Of a DNA stretch of 64,000 nt, positions 1-9,423 are shown in pieces. A program made the translations under genes and the position numbers. This stretch comes from Marivibrio halodurans (GTDB lineage Bacteria; Pseudomonadota; Alphaproteobacteria; UBA8366; Aestuariispiraceae). The number at the start of each line of letters is the position of its first letter. Position 1 is the first letter of the stretch. The notes under the pieces were generated by a model. It saw only the letters and a program-made list of their open reading frames with translations. It searched no databases and had not been told where the DNA came from. The DNA is taken from positions 38,782 to 102,781 of the forward strand of contig NZ_JAGMWN010000013.1 in assembly GCF_017963645.1 (NCBI RefSeq). The letters are read 5' to 3'.

Positions 1-110
1 ACTGGGAACGCAATATCGAAGGGCGGCTGCATTCCGTCCATCTGGCCCGCTCGGAGATCGTCAGCCCGGCGGAGCATCGCGCGGTGGGCGGTCTTTTCAG
101 CCTGCACTGA
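1..110 (+). CDS. C-terminal end of an unidentified protein (partial)
   Basis: An open frame enters from the left edge and ends at a TGA at 108-110, encoding about 35 residues that finish in GGLFSLH. The gene begins before the window. Codon use is GC-rich like its neighbours. It is convergent with the minus-strand mtaB, whose stop lies about 20 bases further on. The fragment is too short to assign to a family, and no motif is recognisable. Confidence 0.55.
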   Translation, partial: WERNIEGRLHSVHLARSEIVSPAEHRAVGGLFSLH

Positions 111-131
111 GGGGAAGCCCGGCGGGGTCGG

Positions 132-1439
132 TCAGACCGGGCGGCCGAGAAGGCGCGCTCCGGTCTCGTCGAGGCCGGAGATCGCGACCTTGAGCAGGGA
201 GCCGTCGGCGATCGTGGGGTCGAGCCGGACTGGGGCGAAGCCCTCCGTCCGGCCGATGCCGTCGCCTTCCACCAGCACCTCGGCCTCGCTTCCGACGAGG
301 CTTTCCAGATAGGCGCGTTCCCGCGCGGCGCCCAGGGCGCGCAGATGCGCCGCGCGCTCCTTCCGCAGCGCCTTCGGCACCTTGTTCGGAATGCGCGCGG
401 CGGGTGTGCCCGGCCGCTCCGAATAGGGGAAGACATGCAGCCAGGTAAGGCCCGCTTCCTCGACGATGCGGGCGGTGTTGGCGAACATCGCCTCCGTCTC
501 GGTCGGGAAGCCGGCGATCAGGTCGGCGCCGAAGACGGCTTCGGGACGCAGGTCCCGGATACGGCGGATCAGCGCCAGCGCGTCGTCGCGGCCGTGACGG
601 CGCTTCATGCGTTTCAGGATCATGTCGTCCCCGGCCTGGAGCGACAGGTGGAAATGCGGCATCAGGCGCGGCTCGTCCGCGATGGCGCGGAACAGCGGCT
701 CGTCCATCTCGATACAGTCGATGGAGGAGATGCGCAGCCGCGGCAGATCGGGCACCAGCTTCAGGATGCGCCGCACCAGATCGCCCAGCGGCGGATGCCC
801 CGGCAGGTCGCCGCCCCAACTGGTGATGTCGACGCCGGTCAGCACCACTTCCTTATAGCCGTTGGCGACGAGCTGGCGGATCTGCTCCACCACCGCGCCG
901 GCGGGCACGGAACGGCTGTTCCCCCGGCCATAGGGGATGATGCAGAAGGTGCAGCGATGGTCGCAGCCGTTCTGCACCTGGACGAAGGCGCGGGCACGTC
1001 CCTCGAACCCGCCGATCAGGTGTCCGGCCGTCTCCTCCGCCGTCATGATGTCGGCGACGCGCACCGGCTCCGTGTCGGCGGTGGGGTCGGCGGCGGGGTC
1101 GGCGAAGGTCGCGCGCTCCAGCTTCTCGCGGTTGCCGACGACGCGGTCGACGGCCTCCATCCCGGCGAAGCGCGCGGGATCGATCTGCGCGGCGCAGCCT
1201 GTGACGACGATCTCCGCTTCCGGATGGTCGCGGCGCAGGCGCCGGATCGCCTGGCGCGCCTGCCGCTCGGCCTCCGCCGTCACGGCGCAGGTATTGACGA
1301 CGATCACGTTGTCCCGGCCCGCCGAGGTCAGGTTCTCGCGGATCACCTCCGACTCATAGGCGTTGAGGCGGCAGCCGAAGGTGACGACCTCGGCGCGGGT
1401 CCTGGTGTCCTCGCGGCTCTCGGTGTCGGGGGCGGTCAT
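132..1439 (-). CDS. mtaB: tRNA (N6-threonylcarbamoyladenosine(37)-C2)-methylthiotransferase MtaB
   Basis: This 435-aa radical SAM enzyme would add a methylthio group to t6A37 of ANN-decoding tRNAs, in the cytoplasm. The N-terminal UPF0004 domain begins with [12 protein letters not shown] and has the further cysteine motifs NTCAVT and GCAAQ, which bind one [4Fe-4S] cluster. The central radical SAM motif CDHRCTFC binds the second cluster and is followed by IIPYGRG. A C-terminal TRAM-like segment has [15 protein letters not shown]. The open frame extends far upstream, but the ATG at 1439 fits the family N-terminus. It also overlaps the dapF stop in an ATGA, so translation is probably coupled to dapF. 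MtaB is preferred over MiaB because of the CRLN motif and the length. Confidence 0.95.
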   Translation of the reverse strand: MTAPDTESREDTRTRAEVVTFGCRLNAYESEVIRENLTSAGRDNVIVVNTCAVTAEAERQARQAIRRLRRDHPEAEIVVTGCAAQIDPARFAGMEAVDRVVGNREKLERATFADPAADPTADTEPVRVADIMTAEETAGHLIGGFEGRARAFVQVQNGCDHRCTFCIIPYGRGNSRSVPAGAVVEQIRQLVANGYKEVVLTGVDITSWGGDLPGHPPLGDLVRRILKLVPDLPRLRISSIDCIEMDEPLFRAIADEPRLMPHFHLSLQAGDDMILKRMKRRHGRDDALALIRRIRDLRPEAVFGADLIAGFPTETEAMFANTARIVEEAGLTWLHVFPYSERPGTPAARIPNKVPKALRKERAAHLRALGAARERAYLESLVGSEAEVLVEGDGIGRTEGFAPVRLDPTIADGSLLKVAISGLDETGARLLGRPV

Positions 1440-2257
1440 AGATCTATCTCGCCGGTGAAGCTGGTCGCGACCGGGCCGGTCATGAGGACGTGGCCGTCCG
1501 TCTCCCGCCATTCGATGTCGAGCCGCCCGCCGTCCAGGTCGAGCGCGACCCGCCGTCCCGTCAATCCGCGCCGGATCGCCGCCACCGCCGTCGCGCAGGC
1601 GCCGGACCCGCAGGCGAAGGTGATCCCCGCCCCGCGCTCCCAGACCCTGAGCCGCAGGCGGTCCGGGCCGATAAGGCTCGCCACCTCGACATTGGTGCGC
1701 TCGGGGAAGAGGGGGTGGTGCTCTATCTCCGACCCGTGGGTCGTCAGGTCGACCGCTTCCGCATCCGCCACGAAGAAGACGCAATGCGGATTGCCCATGC
1801 CGACCGCGACCGGGTCCGCGAGCGGCCCGGACGCGACCCCGTTCAGGGACAGGGTATCCCGTTCCTCGGCCAGGGGGACCGCCGCCCAGTCGGTCAGGGC
1901 CTCGCCCATGTCGACGGCGACCCGCCCATCGTCGAGCCGCCGCGCGGCGAGCAGCCCGCGCCGGGTTTCGATGGTGATCCTTTCCGCGTCATTCTCCACC
2001 ATGCAAAGCGCGGCGACGCAGCGCGTGCCGTTGCCGCAGGCGCCGGATTCGCTGCCGTCGGGGTTGTAGATGCGCATGAAGAGGTCGGCACCGTCATTCC
2101 CGGCGGGCTCCATCACCAGAAGCTGGTCGAAGCCGACGCCACGCCGCCGGTCACCGATATGGCGCACCGCCTCCGCCGTCAACGCGAGCGGCAGCGCGCG
2201 CGCGTCCAGCACGACGAAGTCGTTGCCCAGCCCATGCATCTTGGTGAAGGCGACCAT
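1436..2257 (-). CDS. dapF: diaminopimelate epimerase
   Basis: Interconverts LL- and meso-diaminopimelate in the cytoplasm, for lysine and peptidoglycan synthesis. The protein is 273 aa, the usual family length. The N-terminus [17 protein letters not shown] is diagnostic. The two catalytic cysteines are visible: C74 in [10 protein letters not shown] and C216 in [10 protein letters not shown]. It is the first gene of a two-gene minus-strand unit, and its stop overlaps the mtaB start by four bases. The dapF-mtaB pairing is common in Alphaproteobacteria. No sequence oddity was seen. Confidence 0.97.
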   Translation of the reverse strand: MVAFTKMHGLGNDFVVLDARALPLALTAEAVRHIGDRRRGVGFDQLLVMEPAGNDGADLFMRIYNPDGSESGACGNGTRCVAALCMVENDAERITIETRRGLLAARRLDDGRVAVDMGEALTDWAAVPLAEERDTLSLNGVASGPLADPVAVGMGNPHCVFFVADAEAVDLTTHGSEIEHHPLFPERTNVEVASLIGPDRLRLRVWERGAGITFACGSGACATAVAAIRRGLTGRRVALDLDGGRLDIEWRETDGHVLMTGPVATSFTGEIDL

Positions 2258-2372
2258 GGCCGCGCGGTTCCCGTTCCGGATCGAGGATGCCCAATGCGCG
2301 CGCTTTATATGGGAAAAGCCCCCCGGAACGCAAAGCCGTTCGGTGGAAGAAGGGTTGGGCCGCCGGGTGGGT

Positions 2373-2807
2373 TCAGCCCGCGTCCCGCCACCGTGCCTGC
2401 AGGGCGGGGCTGTCGGCGATCGCCTTGACCAGCCGTAGGAAGGCCCGGCGACGGCGCGGTGTGGCGATGGCCTGGAAATGCCGGGCGAGTTCGCGCCCCT
2501 CGCGATGCGGCAAGTCGGTCATCCCCCGGGGATCGTCCAATCCGTCGAAGAAATACTCCACGCCGACCTCCAACGCGCGCGCCAACCGGAAAAGCGTCGC
2601 GGCGCCGATGCGGTTTCGTCCTTGTTCATATTTACGAATTTGCTTGAAGCTCAGCCCGATCGCCGCGCCCAGATCGACCTGCGTCATCCGTAATTGGCGG
2701 CGGCGTTCGCGCAGCCGCCCGCCGACATGGGTGTCGACCCAGGTCGGTTTCCGGTCGGCCTTGTCGATGGGCGCGGTATCGCGCCTTCCGATGGGCGGGT
2801 TCTGCAA
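2373..2807 (-). CDS. XRE-family HTH transcriptional regulator (PraR-like)
   Basis: A 144-aa DNA-binding protein. Residues of about 28-85 form a Cro/C1-type helix-turn-helix: [20 protein letters not shown], then [20 protein letters not shown]. This resembles the PraR/PhrR group of alphaproteobacterial regulators, in which YFFD follows the HTH; here it is VEYFFDGL. The start is a TTG at 2807, supported by a GGAGGT Shine-Dalgarno at 2813-2818 read on the minus strand. No in-frame ATG lies in a good position. The upstream region carries an AT-rich palindrome that could be its operator. Target genes cannot be deduced from context; ffh is divergent across a 380-bp gap. Confidence 0.85.
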   Translation of the reverse strand: MQNPPIGRRDTAPIDKADRKPTWVDTHVGGRLRERRRQLRMTQVDLGAAIGLSFKQIRKYEQGRNRIGAATLFRLARALEVGVEYFFDGLDDPRGMTDLPHREGRELARHFQAIATPRRRRAFLRLVKAIADSPALQARWRDAG

Positions 2808-2860
2808 GGGGCACCTCCGGTCGTGACCGGGCGCACTCTGCCACCCGGATGCCGGAGCTG

Positions 2861-2873
2861 CAATTGATAATTG
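2861..2873. promoter_or_regulatory. AT-rich palindrome, possible operator of the XRE regulator
   Basis: CAATT-GAT-AATTG is a perfect 5-bp inverted repeat with a 3-bp centre. It lies about 55 bp upstream of the regulator's TTG start, in an AT-rich stretch. Many XRE regulators bind such palindromes near their own promoter. The operator role is inferred. Confidence 0.35.
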
Positions 2874-3009
2874 ATGCTATTGCTTATTATTACTTTTGGT
2901 AGATGAAACGATCAACATCATGGGGCGGTGATCCCGCTCTCGCCGCTTGATCCCGCGCGAAACGGCTTGACGCCGGAGACGGGCGCGCCTAGAACCCGCG
3001 CGATAAATC

Positions 3010-3102
3010 AGGCATTTCCGAAGGCCTTGGCCCCAAGGGGCTCCGCCAGTCCGCGAGTTTCGCGCACTGGCGCGATACGCGTTTGCCCCCTTCGGAATGC
3101 CT
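3010..3102 (+). ncRNA. candidate structured leader RNA upstream of ffh
   Basis: An outer stem pairs 3010-3024 (AGGCATTTCCGAAGG) with 3089-3102 (CCTTCGGAATGCCT), with one bulged base. Inside are three small hairpins: CCTT/AAGG at 3025-3038; a symmetrical stem GCCAGT-C-CGCG / CGCG-C-ACTGGC at 3045-3071; and CGCG/CGCG at 3071-3081, sharing one base with the previous stem. The layout is a branched, cloverleaf-like fold ending 84 bases before the ffh ATG. It lacks the conserved GGAAG...AGCAG loop of SRP RNA, so it is not ffs. It could be a cis-regulatory leader or a small RNA. Confidence 0.4.
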
Positions 3103-3186
3103 TTCGATTGGGTTTGGCCCACGGTGTTCGCCCCACGAAGTATGGGCGAGAAACCGGGGCGAGAAACAAGGGAACGACGGACGGAC

Positions 3187-4581
3187 ATGTTCGAGACGCT
3201 GTCGGATAGGCTCGGCAAGGCCCTGGAAGGGCTGACGTCGCGCGGCGCGCTGAAGGAAAGCGACGTCGAGGCGGCGATGCGCGACGTGCGCGTGGCCTTG
3301 CTGGAGGCCGACGTCGCGCTGCCTGTCGTCAAGGACTTCATCGGCCGCGTGAAGAAGGAAGCGGTCGGCGAGAAGGTCCTGAAATCCGTCACGCCCGGCC
3401 AGCAGGTGGTCAAGATCGTCCATGACGAACTGGTCGCGATGCTGGGCGCGGAGGAGGAGGAGCAGAAACTCCGCCTCCTCGGCGAGCCGCCGCAGGCGCT
3501 GATGATGGTCGGGCTCCAGGGCTCCGGCAAGACGACCTCCACCGCCAAGCTGGCCCGCCGCCTGAAGGAGAAGGACCGCAAGAAGGTCCTGATGGCGTCC
3601 CTCGATGTCAACCGCCCGGCCGCGCAGGAGCAGCTCAAGGTCCTGGGCGAGCAGATCGACGTCGCTACCCTGCCGATCGTGAAGGGCCAGGGCCCGGTCG
3701 ATATCGCCAAGCGCGCGATGCAGGCGGGGCGCCTGTCCGGATATGACGTGGTTATCCTCGACACCGCCGGCCGGCTGCATGTGGACGAGGCGCTGATGGA
3801 CGAGGTGGCCGCGGTCAAGGCCGCCGCCAACCCGTCGGAGATCATGCTGGTCGTGGACGCCATGACCGGCCAGGACGCCGTCAACGTGGCGGAGAGCTTC
3901 ACCAAGCGCATCGGTCTGACCGGCGTGCTGCTGACCCGCGTCGACGGTGATGCGCGCGGGGGCGCGGCGCTCAGCATGCGCCAAGTGACCGGCTGCCCGA
4001 TCAAATTCCTCGGCACCGGCGAGAAGTCGGAGGCGCTTGAGGTCTTCCGCGCCGACAGCATCGCCAGCCGCATCCTCGGCATGGGCGACATCGTCTCGCT
4101 GGTCGAGAAGGCCTCCGAGACGATCGAGCAGGAAGAGGCCGAGCGCATCGCCAAGCGCATGCAGAAGGGTCAGTTCGACCTGGACGATATGCGCAAGCAG
4201 CTCGAACAGATGCGCAAGATGGGCGGCATGGAAGGGCTGATGGGCATGTTGCCCGGCATCGGCAAGATGAAGAAGCAACTCGCCGCCGCCAATATCGACG
4301 AGAAGATGCTGAAGCGTCAGGAGGCGATCATCCAGTCGATGACGCCGAAGGAGCGCGGCAATCCCAAGATGCTGCACGCGTCGCGCAAGTTACGCATCGC
4401 GGCAGGGTCCGGCACCTCGGTGCAGGAGGTCAACAAGGTGCTCAAGCAGCACCAGCAGATGGCCAAGATGATGAAGCAGTTCACCAAGATGGGGAAGAAG
4501 GGCGGCATGCCGACCCTTCCCGGTATGGGCGGCGGCATGCCGCCCGGCGGGCTTCCCCCCGGTTTCGGCGGCCCGCGCTAG
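3187..4581 (+). CDS. ffh: signal recognition particle protein Ffh
   Basis: A 464-aa SRP54-family GTPase. It binds signal sequences emerging from the ribosome and, with SRP RNA, delivers them to FtsY at the membrane. An N-domain (about residues 1-90) is followed by the G domain: P-loop GLQGSGKTTSTAKL near residue 109, the DVNRPAA motif, DTAGRL and TRVDGDARGG. The C-terminal M domain is rich in methionine (KMGGMEGLMGMLPGIGKMKK) and ends in a Gly/Pro/Met-rich tail. The frame is open further upstream, but ATG 3187 gives the standard N-terminus MFETLSDRLGKALE. It heads the ffh-rpsP-rimM-trmD-rplS cluster. Confidence 0.98.
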   Translation: MFETLSDRLGKALEGLTSRGALKESDVEAAMRDVRVALLEADVALPVVKDFIGRVKKEAVGEKVLKSVTPGQQVVKIVHDELVAMLGAEEEEQKLRLLGEPPQALMMVGLQGSGKTTSTAKLARRLKEKDRKKVLMASLDVNRPAAQEQLKVLGEQIDVATLPIVKGQGPVDIAKRAMQAGRLSGYDVVILDTAGRLHVDEALMDEVAAVKAAANPSEIMLVVDAMTGQDAVNVAESFTKRIGLTGVLLTRVDGDARGGAALSMRQVTGCPIKFLGTGEKSEALEVFRADSIASRILGMGDIVSLVEKASETIEQEEAERIAKRMQKGQFDLDDMRKQLEQMRKMGGMEGLMGMLPGIGKMKKQLAAANIDEKMLKRQEAIIQSMTPKERGNPKMLHASRKLRIAAGSGTSVQEVNKVLKQHQQMAKMMKQFTKMGKKGGMPTLPGMGGGMPPGGLPPGFGGPR

Positions 4582-4649
4582 GGATAGTCAAGGGTCCGCC
4601 CTGCCACCCGTTTCGAACCGATCAACGATCACAGCGTTGGAGTTAGACG

Positions 4650-5054
4650 ATGAGCTTGAAGATCCGTATGGCCCGCGGCGGCGCGAAGAAGCGCCCTTTC
4701 TACCGTATCGTGGTGGCGGACAGCCGCATGCCGCGCGATGGCCGCTATATCGAGAAGATCGGCTTCCACAATCCGATGGTTGACGCCGACAATGACGAGC
4801 GGGTGAAGATCGACCTGGATCGCGCGAAGCATTGGCTGTCCGTCGGCGCGCAGCCGAGCCCGCGGGTACACCGCTTCCTGGCCGAGGCCGGCGTGCTGGA
4901 TAAGCCCGTCATCACGGCTCAGACCAAGAAGAACCAGCCCAAGGCGAAGGCCCAGGAGCGCATGCGCGAGGCCGAGGAGGCCCGCAAGGCCGCCGAGGAA
5001 GCCGCCGCCGCCCCGGCCGAGGAGGCTTCCGCCGAGGAAGCGGCCGAGAGCTGA
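4650..5054 (+). CDS. rpsP: 30S ribosomal protein S16
   Basis: A 134-aa small-subunit protein. Residues 1-80 are the conserved S16 fold: [20 protein letters not shown], then [15 protein letters not shown]. The remaining 50 residues are a Lys/Glu/Ala-rich tail ([20 protein letters not shown]), an extension common in Alphaproteobacteria. It lies 68 bp after ffh, with a GGAG Shine-Dalgarno just before the ATG, and is probably cotranscribed with rimM and trmD. Confidence 0.97.
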   Translation: MSLKIRMARGGAKKRPFYRIVVADSRMPRDGRYIEKIGFHNPMVDADNDERVKIDLDRAKHWLSVGAQPSPRVHRFLAEAGVLDKPVITAQTKKNQPKAKAQERMREAEEARKAAEEAAAAPAEEASAEEAAES

Positions 5055-5122
5055 GCCGCGCCTTCGCGCGTGTCTCGGACTTCCGGCCCTAACCCCGGTA
5101 CCCCTAACTCCGGTTACGGACC

Positions 5123-5728
5123 ATGCCCGACGGATTGACGATCGTGACGGACGGCGAGATAGCGGATACGTCGACGCGGCTGCTGATCGGACAGATCGGC
5201 GCCGCGCACGGCGTGCGCGGGCTCGTGCGCGTGAAGAGCTTCACCGCCGATCCGGCCGACCTGACCGCCTATGGCGCGCCGCGCGACGCGGCCGGCCGGG
5301 CCGTCGCGCTGGAAATCGTCGGGCAGTCGAAGGGCCAGTTGCTGGCCCGTATCGACGGGGTCGCCGACCGGAACGCGGCCGATGCGTGGCGCGGAACCGA
5401 TCTCTATATCGACCGTGCCGATCTGCCGAAACCGGAAGATGCCGACGACTTCTATCATGCCGACCTGCTGGGTTTGCGGGTGGAGGACAAGGCGGGCCGG
5501 ACGATCGGCCATGTGCGGGCGATCCATGATTTCGGCGCGGGCGACGTGTTGGAAATCGTGGAGGAGGGCGGGGAAAGCCGCTATCTGCCCTTCACGCGCG
5601 AGGCGGTCCCGAGCGTCGATTTGATGGCCGGGCGCCTCGTCGCCGATCCGCCGGCCGAGGTCGGCGATCCGGAACCGCAGGGGGCCGGTCCGCTGGACGG
5701 GGACAGAGACGGGGAGGGAGGACGATGA
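5123..5728 (+). CDS. rimM: ribosome maturation factor RimM
   Basis: A 201-aa assembly factor for the 30S head that binds S19. The N-terminal domain starts with [20 protein letters not shown], the RimM signature. The PRC-barrel half includes [15 protein letters not shown] and [19 protein letters not shown], followed by [13 protein letters not shown]. Its TGA overlaps the trmD ATG (ATGA at 5725), indicating translational coupling. The C-terminal tail after about residue 180 is Asp/Gly-rich. The 68-bp gap after rpsP carries an imperfect direct repeat (CCTAACCCCGGTAC / CCTAACTCCGGTTA). Confidence 0.96.
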   Translation: MPDGLTIVTDGEIADTSTRLLIGQIGAAHGVRGLVRVKSFTADPADLTAYGAPRDAAGRAVALEIVGQSKGQLLARIDGVADRNAADAWRGTDLYIDRADLPKPEDADDFYHADLLGLRVEDKAGRTIGHVRAIHDFGAGDVLEIVEEGGESRYLPFTREAVPSVDLMAGRLVADPPAEVGDPEPQGAGPLDGDRDGEGGR

Positions 5729-6465
5729 CCATCGCGTCCGCTTCCTGGACGGCCACCGTGCTGACGCTGTTCCCGGAGATGTTTCCGGGGCCGCTCGCCC
5801 ATTCGATCGCCGGCAAGGCGCTGGAACGGGGCGATTGGGCGGTCGATACGGTCGATATCCGCGACTTCGCCACCGACCGGCACAATACCGTGGACGACAC
5901 GCCCTTCGGCGGCGGGGCCGGCATGGTGATGCGCGCGGATGTGGTGGATGCGGCGATCGCCTCGGTCGCGGATCGTCCGGGACCGCTGGTCTATCTGACG
6001 CCGCGCGGCCGGCCGTTCGATCAGGCGATGGCGGCGGACTGGGCGGCGGGGTCCGGGGTGACACTGCTGTGCGGGCGGTACGAGGGGGTCGATCAGCGGG
6101 TCCTCGACAAGCGCGCGCCGCTGGAGGTCAGCCTCGGCGATTTCGTCCTGTCCGGCGGTGAGCCGGCGGCTCTGGTGATGCTGGATGCCTGCGTGCGGCT
6201 GTTGCCGGGCGTGATGGGCAGCCGGGACTCACTGGAGGAGGAAAGTTTCGAGCGCGGATTGCTTGAATATCCGCATTATACCCGGCCGGCGGATTGGGAA
6301 GGGCGCCCGGTGCCCGAGACCCTGCTGTCCGGCCATCACGGGAAGATCGCCGCCTGGCGGCGCGAACAGGCCGAGCGGGCGACCGAGCGCCGGCGCCCGG
6401 ACCTCTGGTCGCGCTATCGCGACGGCCGGGCGATGGAGACGACAAAACACGGGGCGGCCTGCTGA
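5725..6465 (+). CDS. trmD: tRNA (guanine(37)-N1)-methyltransferase TrmD
   Basis: A 246-aa SPOUT methyltransferase that makes m1G37 in tRNAs reading CNN/GG codons, preventing +1 frameshifting. Visible signatures are [11 protein letters not shown] near the start, [23 protein letters not shown] and the knot segment [41 protein letters not shown] lies in the C-terminal half as expected. The length is normal for the family. It is coupled to rimM by a 4-bp overlap and followed 52 bp later by rplS. Confidence 0.98.
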   Translation: MTIASASWTATVLTLFPEMFPGPLAHSIAGKALERGDWAVDTVDIRDFATDRHNTVDDTPFGGGAGMVMRADVVDAAIASVADRPGPLVYLTPRGRPFDQAMAADWAAGSGVTLLCGRYEGVDQRVLDKRAPLEVSLGDFVLSGGEPAALVMLDACVRLLPGVMGSRDSLEEESFERGLLEYPHYTRPADWEGRPVPETLLSGHHGKIAAWRREQAERATERRRPDLWSRYRDGRAMETTKHGAAC

Positions 6466-6517
6466 GGTCTTGCCTTCGACACGGAATAGCGCCTTTTTAG
6501 AGGAAAGGAAGAGTGCC

Positions 6518-6961
6518 ATGAACATCATCGAACAGCTCAATGCCGAGGAGGTCGCGAAGCAGACCGCCAAGGGCGTGCCCGATTTCCAGGCGGGCGACAC
6601 GCTGCGCGTCAACGTCAAGGTCGTCGAAGGCGGCCGCGAGCGTATCCAGGCCTTCGAGGGCGTGTGCATCGGGCGCAAGAACGCGGGCGTGAACAGCTCC
6701 TTCCGCGTGCGCAAGATCAGCTATGGCGAGGGCGTGGAGCGCGTCTTCCCGCTGCACAGCCCGCGCATCGATTCGATCGAGGTCGTGCGGCGCGGCAAGG
6801 TTCGCCGCTCGAAGCTCTATTTCCTGCGCGGCCGCACCGGCAAGTCCGCCCGCATCATCGAGCGCAAGACCGGCCACGGCTTCTCCTCCGCTTACGATAT
6901 TCCGGCGAGCGATGTCGCCCCGGCGGAGCAGCCCGCGGCGGCCGAGGGCGATCAGGGCTGA
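6518..6961 (+). CDS. rplS: 50S ribosomal protein L19
   Basis: A 147-aa large-subunit protein at the 30S-50S interface. The N-terminus [15 protein letters not shown] and the motifs [32 protein letters not shown] and [20 protein letters not shown] are typical. A tail after [18 protein letters not shown] extends about 30 residues and ends in an Ala/Glu-rich stretch, as in other Alphaproteobacteria. ATG 6518 has an upstream AGGAAAGGAAGAG Shine-Dalgarno region. An in-frame upstream extension exists but has no family similarity. Confidence 0.97.
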   Translation: MNIIEQLNAEEVAKQTAKGVPDFQAGDTLRVNVKVVEGGRERIQAFEGVCIGRKNAGVNSSFRVRKISYGEGVERVFPLHSPRIDSIEVVRRGKVRRSKLYFLRGRTGKSARIIERKTGHGFSSAYDIPASDVAPAEQPAAAEGDQG

Positions 6962-7065
6962 TCGTCGGTCGTCCGGCGGGGCGGGGCGACCGCCCGCGCC
7001 GGGCATGTTGAGCGTCGGGTTGGCAACGGCCCCGCGCGTCCATTGGTGAGAGAGCGTGACGAAAG

Positions 7066-8475
7066 ATGACTGCGCCGAAGACGCTGTTCGATAAGATATG
7101 GGATTCGCACCTGGTCGACCGTCAGGACGACGGGTCCTGCCTGATCTATATCGACCGGCATCTCGTCCACGAGGTGACGAGCCCGCAGGCCTTCGAGGGG
7201 CTGCGCAACGCGGGCCGTAAGGTTCGCCGGCCAGACCAGACCCTCGCCGTGGCGGACCACAATGTCCCCACCGGCGATCGGTCGAAGGGGATCGAGGACG
7301 AGGAAAGCCGCATTCAGGTCGACACGCTTGCCAAGAACTGCGCGGATTTCGGCGTGCCCTACTACGCCATGGACGATATCCGCCAGGGCATCGTCCACAT
7401 CATCGGGCCGGAACAGGGCTTCACTCTGCCGGGCACGACGATCGTGTGCGGTGACAGCCATACCGCGACGCACGGGGCCTTCGGCGCGCTCGCCTTCGGG
7501 ATCGGCACCTCCGAGGTCGAGCATGTGCTGGCGACCCAGACGCTCGTTCAGAGCCCGGCCAAGAACATGCGCGTGACGGTCGACGGCGATCTGCCGATCG
7601 GCATCACGGCGAAGGATCTGGTGCTGGCGATCATCGGGCGGATCGGCACGGCCGGCGGGACCGGCCATGTGATCGAGTTCGCGGGGCCGGCGATCAAGGC
7701 GCTCTCCATGGAAGGGCGGATGACCGTCTGCAACATGACGATCGAGGGCGGTGCGCGCGCCGGCCTGATCGCGCCGGACGAAACCACCTTCGCGTATCTG
7801 CAAGGCCGTCCCATGGCACCCAAGGGTGGTCAGTGGGAACAGGCGGTCGCCTATTGGCGGACCCTGCCGTCGGACGAAGGCGCGACCTACGACAAGGAAG
7901 TCGTGCTCGACGTGCACGAGATTCCGCCGCAGGTCACCTGGGGCACCAGCCCGGAAGACGTGGCGCCGATCGACGGGACGATTCCCGACCCCGACAGCTT
8001 CCCCAGCGATGGGAAGAAGTCGGCGGCGCGCCGCTCCCTCGACTACATGGCGCTGAAGGCCGGGACGGCGATGCGCGACGTCGCGATCGACAAGGTCTTC
8101 ATCGGCTCCTGCACCAATGGGCGGATCGAGGATATTCGCGCCGTCGCCGAGATCGCCAAGGGCCGCAAGGTGGCCGACGGCATCCATGCGATGGTCGTCC
8201 CCGGCTCCGGCCTGGTGAAGGAAATGGCGGAGCGCGAGGGGCTGGACCGTATCCTCAAGGAAGCCGGCTTCGATTGGCGCGAGCCGGGCTGTTCCATGTG
8301 CCTTGCCATGAACGCCGACAAGCTGTCGCCGGGTGATCGCTGCGCCTCCACCTCGAACCGTAATTTCGAGGGGCGCCAGGGGCGCGGCGGGCGCACCCAC
8401 CTGATGAGCCCCGCGATGGCCGCGGCGGCCGCGATCGAGGGCCGGCTGGCCGACGTGCGGGAGTTCCTGAAATGA
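7066..8475 (+). CDS. leuC: 3-isopropylmalate dehydratase large subunit
   Basis: A 469-aa aconitase-family subunit. With LeuD it isomerises 2- to 3-isopropylmalate in leucine synthesis. The three [4Fe-4S] cysteines are visible: C349 in GSCTNGR, and C409 and C412 in GCSMCLAMN. The N-terminus [17 protein letters not shown] and the motif [19 protein letters not shown] are diagnostic. It follows rplS after 104 bp. Its stop overlaps the start of a 60-aa ORF in ATGA, and leuD follows that ORF, so these three probably form one transcription unit. Confidence 0.98.
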   Translation: MTAPKTLFDKIWDSHLVDRQDDGSCLIYIDRHLVHEVTSPQAFEGLRNAGRKVRRPDQTLAVADHNVPTGDRSKGIEDEESRIQVDTLAKNCADFGVPYYAMDDIRQGIVHIIGPEQGFTLPGTTIVCGDSHTATHGAFGALAFGIGTSEVEHVLATQTLVQSPAKNMRVTVDGDLPIGITAKDLVLAIIGRIGTAGGTGHVIEFAGPAIKALSMEGRMTVCNMTIEGGARAGLIAPDETTFAYLQGRPMAPKGGQWEQAVAYWRTLPSDEGATYDKEVVLDVHEIPPQVTWGTSPEDVAPIDGTIPDPDSFPSDGKKSAARRSLDYMALKAGTAMRDVAIDKVFIGSCTNGRIEDIRAVAEIAKGRKVADGIHAMVVPGSGLVKEMAEREGLDRILKEAGFDWREPGCSMCLAMNADKLSPGDRCASTSNRNFEGRQGRGGRTHLMSPAMAAAAAIEGRLADVREFLK

Positions 8476-8654
8476 GCGATGCGACCTTCGACGCCGCCGC
8501 TGGTGGCCTGCCGGACGACCTGCTTGAGCGCCTTTTCGGCACCGAACGCCTGAAGCGGGGCTGGCGCGTCCTGATCCCCGCCAATGACGACGAGGGCGAG
8601 GAGATGCACCCCGCCTTTATCAATGCGCTGTTCAAGCGCCGCGGGAATTGGTGA
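8472..8654 (+). CDS. small hypothetical protein between leuC and leuD
   Basis: A 60-aa ORF whose ATG overlaps the leuC TGA (ATGA), the geometry of translationally coupled genes. It ends 17 bases before the leuD ATG. The product is mostly acidic in its N-terminal half ([20 protein letters not shown]) and ends with basic residues (FKRRGNW). It has no signal peptide, cysteine pair or membrane segment. Codon use matches the neighbours. I do not recognise the family. Its position suggests a role linked to isopropylmalate isomerase, such as an assembly or stability factor, but this is inference from context only. Confidence 0.6.
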   Translation: MSDATFDAAAGGLPDDLLERLFGTERLKRGWRVLIPANDDEGEEMHPAFINALFKRRGNW

Positions 8655-8671
8655 GGCGGGAGGAGTAGTCC

Positions 8672-9295
8672 ATGCAACCCTTCAAGCAGCTCAACGGCAT
8701 CGCGGCGCCGCTCGATCTGGTCAATGTCGATACCGACATGATCATTCCGAAGCAGTATCTGAAGACGATCCAGCGCACCGGCCTCGGCCGCGCGCTGTTC
8801 GACGAGATGCGGCATAACGAGGACGGGACGGAGAAGCCGGAATTCGTCCTGAACCAAGAGCCCTATCGCCATGCCTCGATCCTGGTCGCGGGCGATAATT
8901 TCGGCTGTGGGTCGAGCCGCGAGCACGCGCCCTGGGCGCTCTTGGACTTCGGTATCCGCTGCGTGCTGGCGCCGAGTTTCGCCGACATCTTCTATAACAA
9001 CTGCTTCAAGAACGGCATCCTGCCGATCCGCCTGCCGGAGGAGACGATCCGTGCCCTGATGGGCAAGTGCGATCGCGGCCACAATGCCCAATGGTCGATC
9101 GACCTGGAGCGGCAGGTGGTCGTCGATCCGGACGGCGAGGAGATTGCGTTCGAGATCGACCCCTTCCGCAAGCATTGCCTGCTGAATGGTCTCGACGATA
9201 TCGGGCTGACGCTGCAGAAGGACGACAAGATCGACGCCTTCGAGAAGAGCTGCCAGAGCGACAAACCCTGGCTGACCCCGGCCGCCGCCGAATAG
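8672..9295 (+). CDS. leuD: 3-isopropylmalate dehydratase small subunit
   Basis: A 207-aa swivel-domain subunit that partners LeuC in leucine synthesis. Signatures are [21 protein letters not shown] near the N-terminus and the substrate-binding loop [17 protein letters not shown], followed by [17 protein letters not shown]. The length and ends match the family. The Shine-Dalgarno GGGAGGAG lies just upstream of ATG 8672. It is in the leuC transcription unit. Confidence 0.98.
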   Translation: MQPFKQLNGIAAPLDLVNVDTDMIIPKQYLKTIQRTGLGRALFDEMRHNEDGTEKPEFVLNQEPYRHASILVAGDNFGCGSSREHAPWALLDFGIRCVLAPSFADIFYNNCFKNGILPIRLPEETIRALMGKCDRGHNAQWSIDLERQVVVDPDGEEIAFEIDPFRKHCLLNGLDDIGLTLQKDDKIDAFEKSCQSDKPWLTPAAAE

Positions 9296-9423
9296 GCCGA
9301 ACGGCCCAAAAGACCTTCCGCGTCCGTCCGCGATCGCGCGCCGCCTTTCCATCCGCCTTCGGGACCGGTAAGGGAAGGCGTGTCGGCGCGATCCAAGCAT
9401 GTCGGAAGGGAGCGATTGAGGAT

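Larger units (their letters stand above)
2808..3186. other. 379-bp divergent intergenic region between the XRE regulator and ffh
   Basis: No credible gene was seen. The left part (2858-2925) is strikingly AT-rich for this genome and probably holds the regulator promoter and a short palindrome. The right part (3010-3102) folds into a compound stem-loop next to ffh. Long open frames crossing it in either direction are extensions of ffh or its antisense shadow. Confidence 0.6.

Noticed and set aside
345..2428. Long plus-strand open frames opposite mtaB and dapF (574 and 312 codons)
   Set aside because: They mirror well-conserved minus-strand genes; high GC leaves antisense frames open. The products are Arg/Asp/His/Gly-rich with no family motif.
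3010..3102. SRP RNA (ffs) or a tRNA in the folded element before ffh
   Set aside because: No GGAAG...AGCAG SRP loop; no T-loop GGTTCRA or anticodon-arm layout, and the outer stem is far longer than a 7-bp acceptor stem.
2877..4377. Minus-strand frames of 427 and 462 codons opposite ffh
   Set aside because: Antisense to the ffh G and M domains; Ser/Arg/Thr-rich or His/Leu-rich composition without motifs.
6952..8400. 482-codon minus-strand frame opposite leuC
   Set aside because: Shadow of leuC; composition is typical of antisense frames in high-GC DNA.
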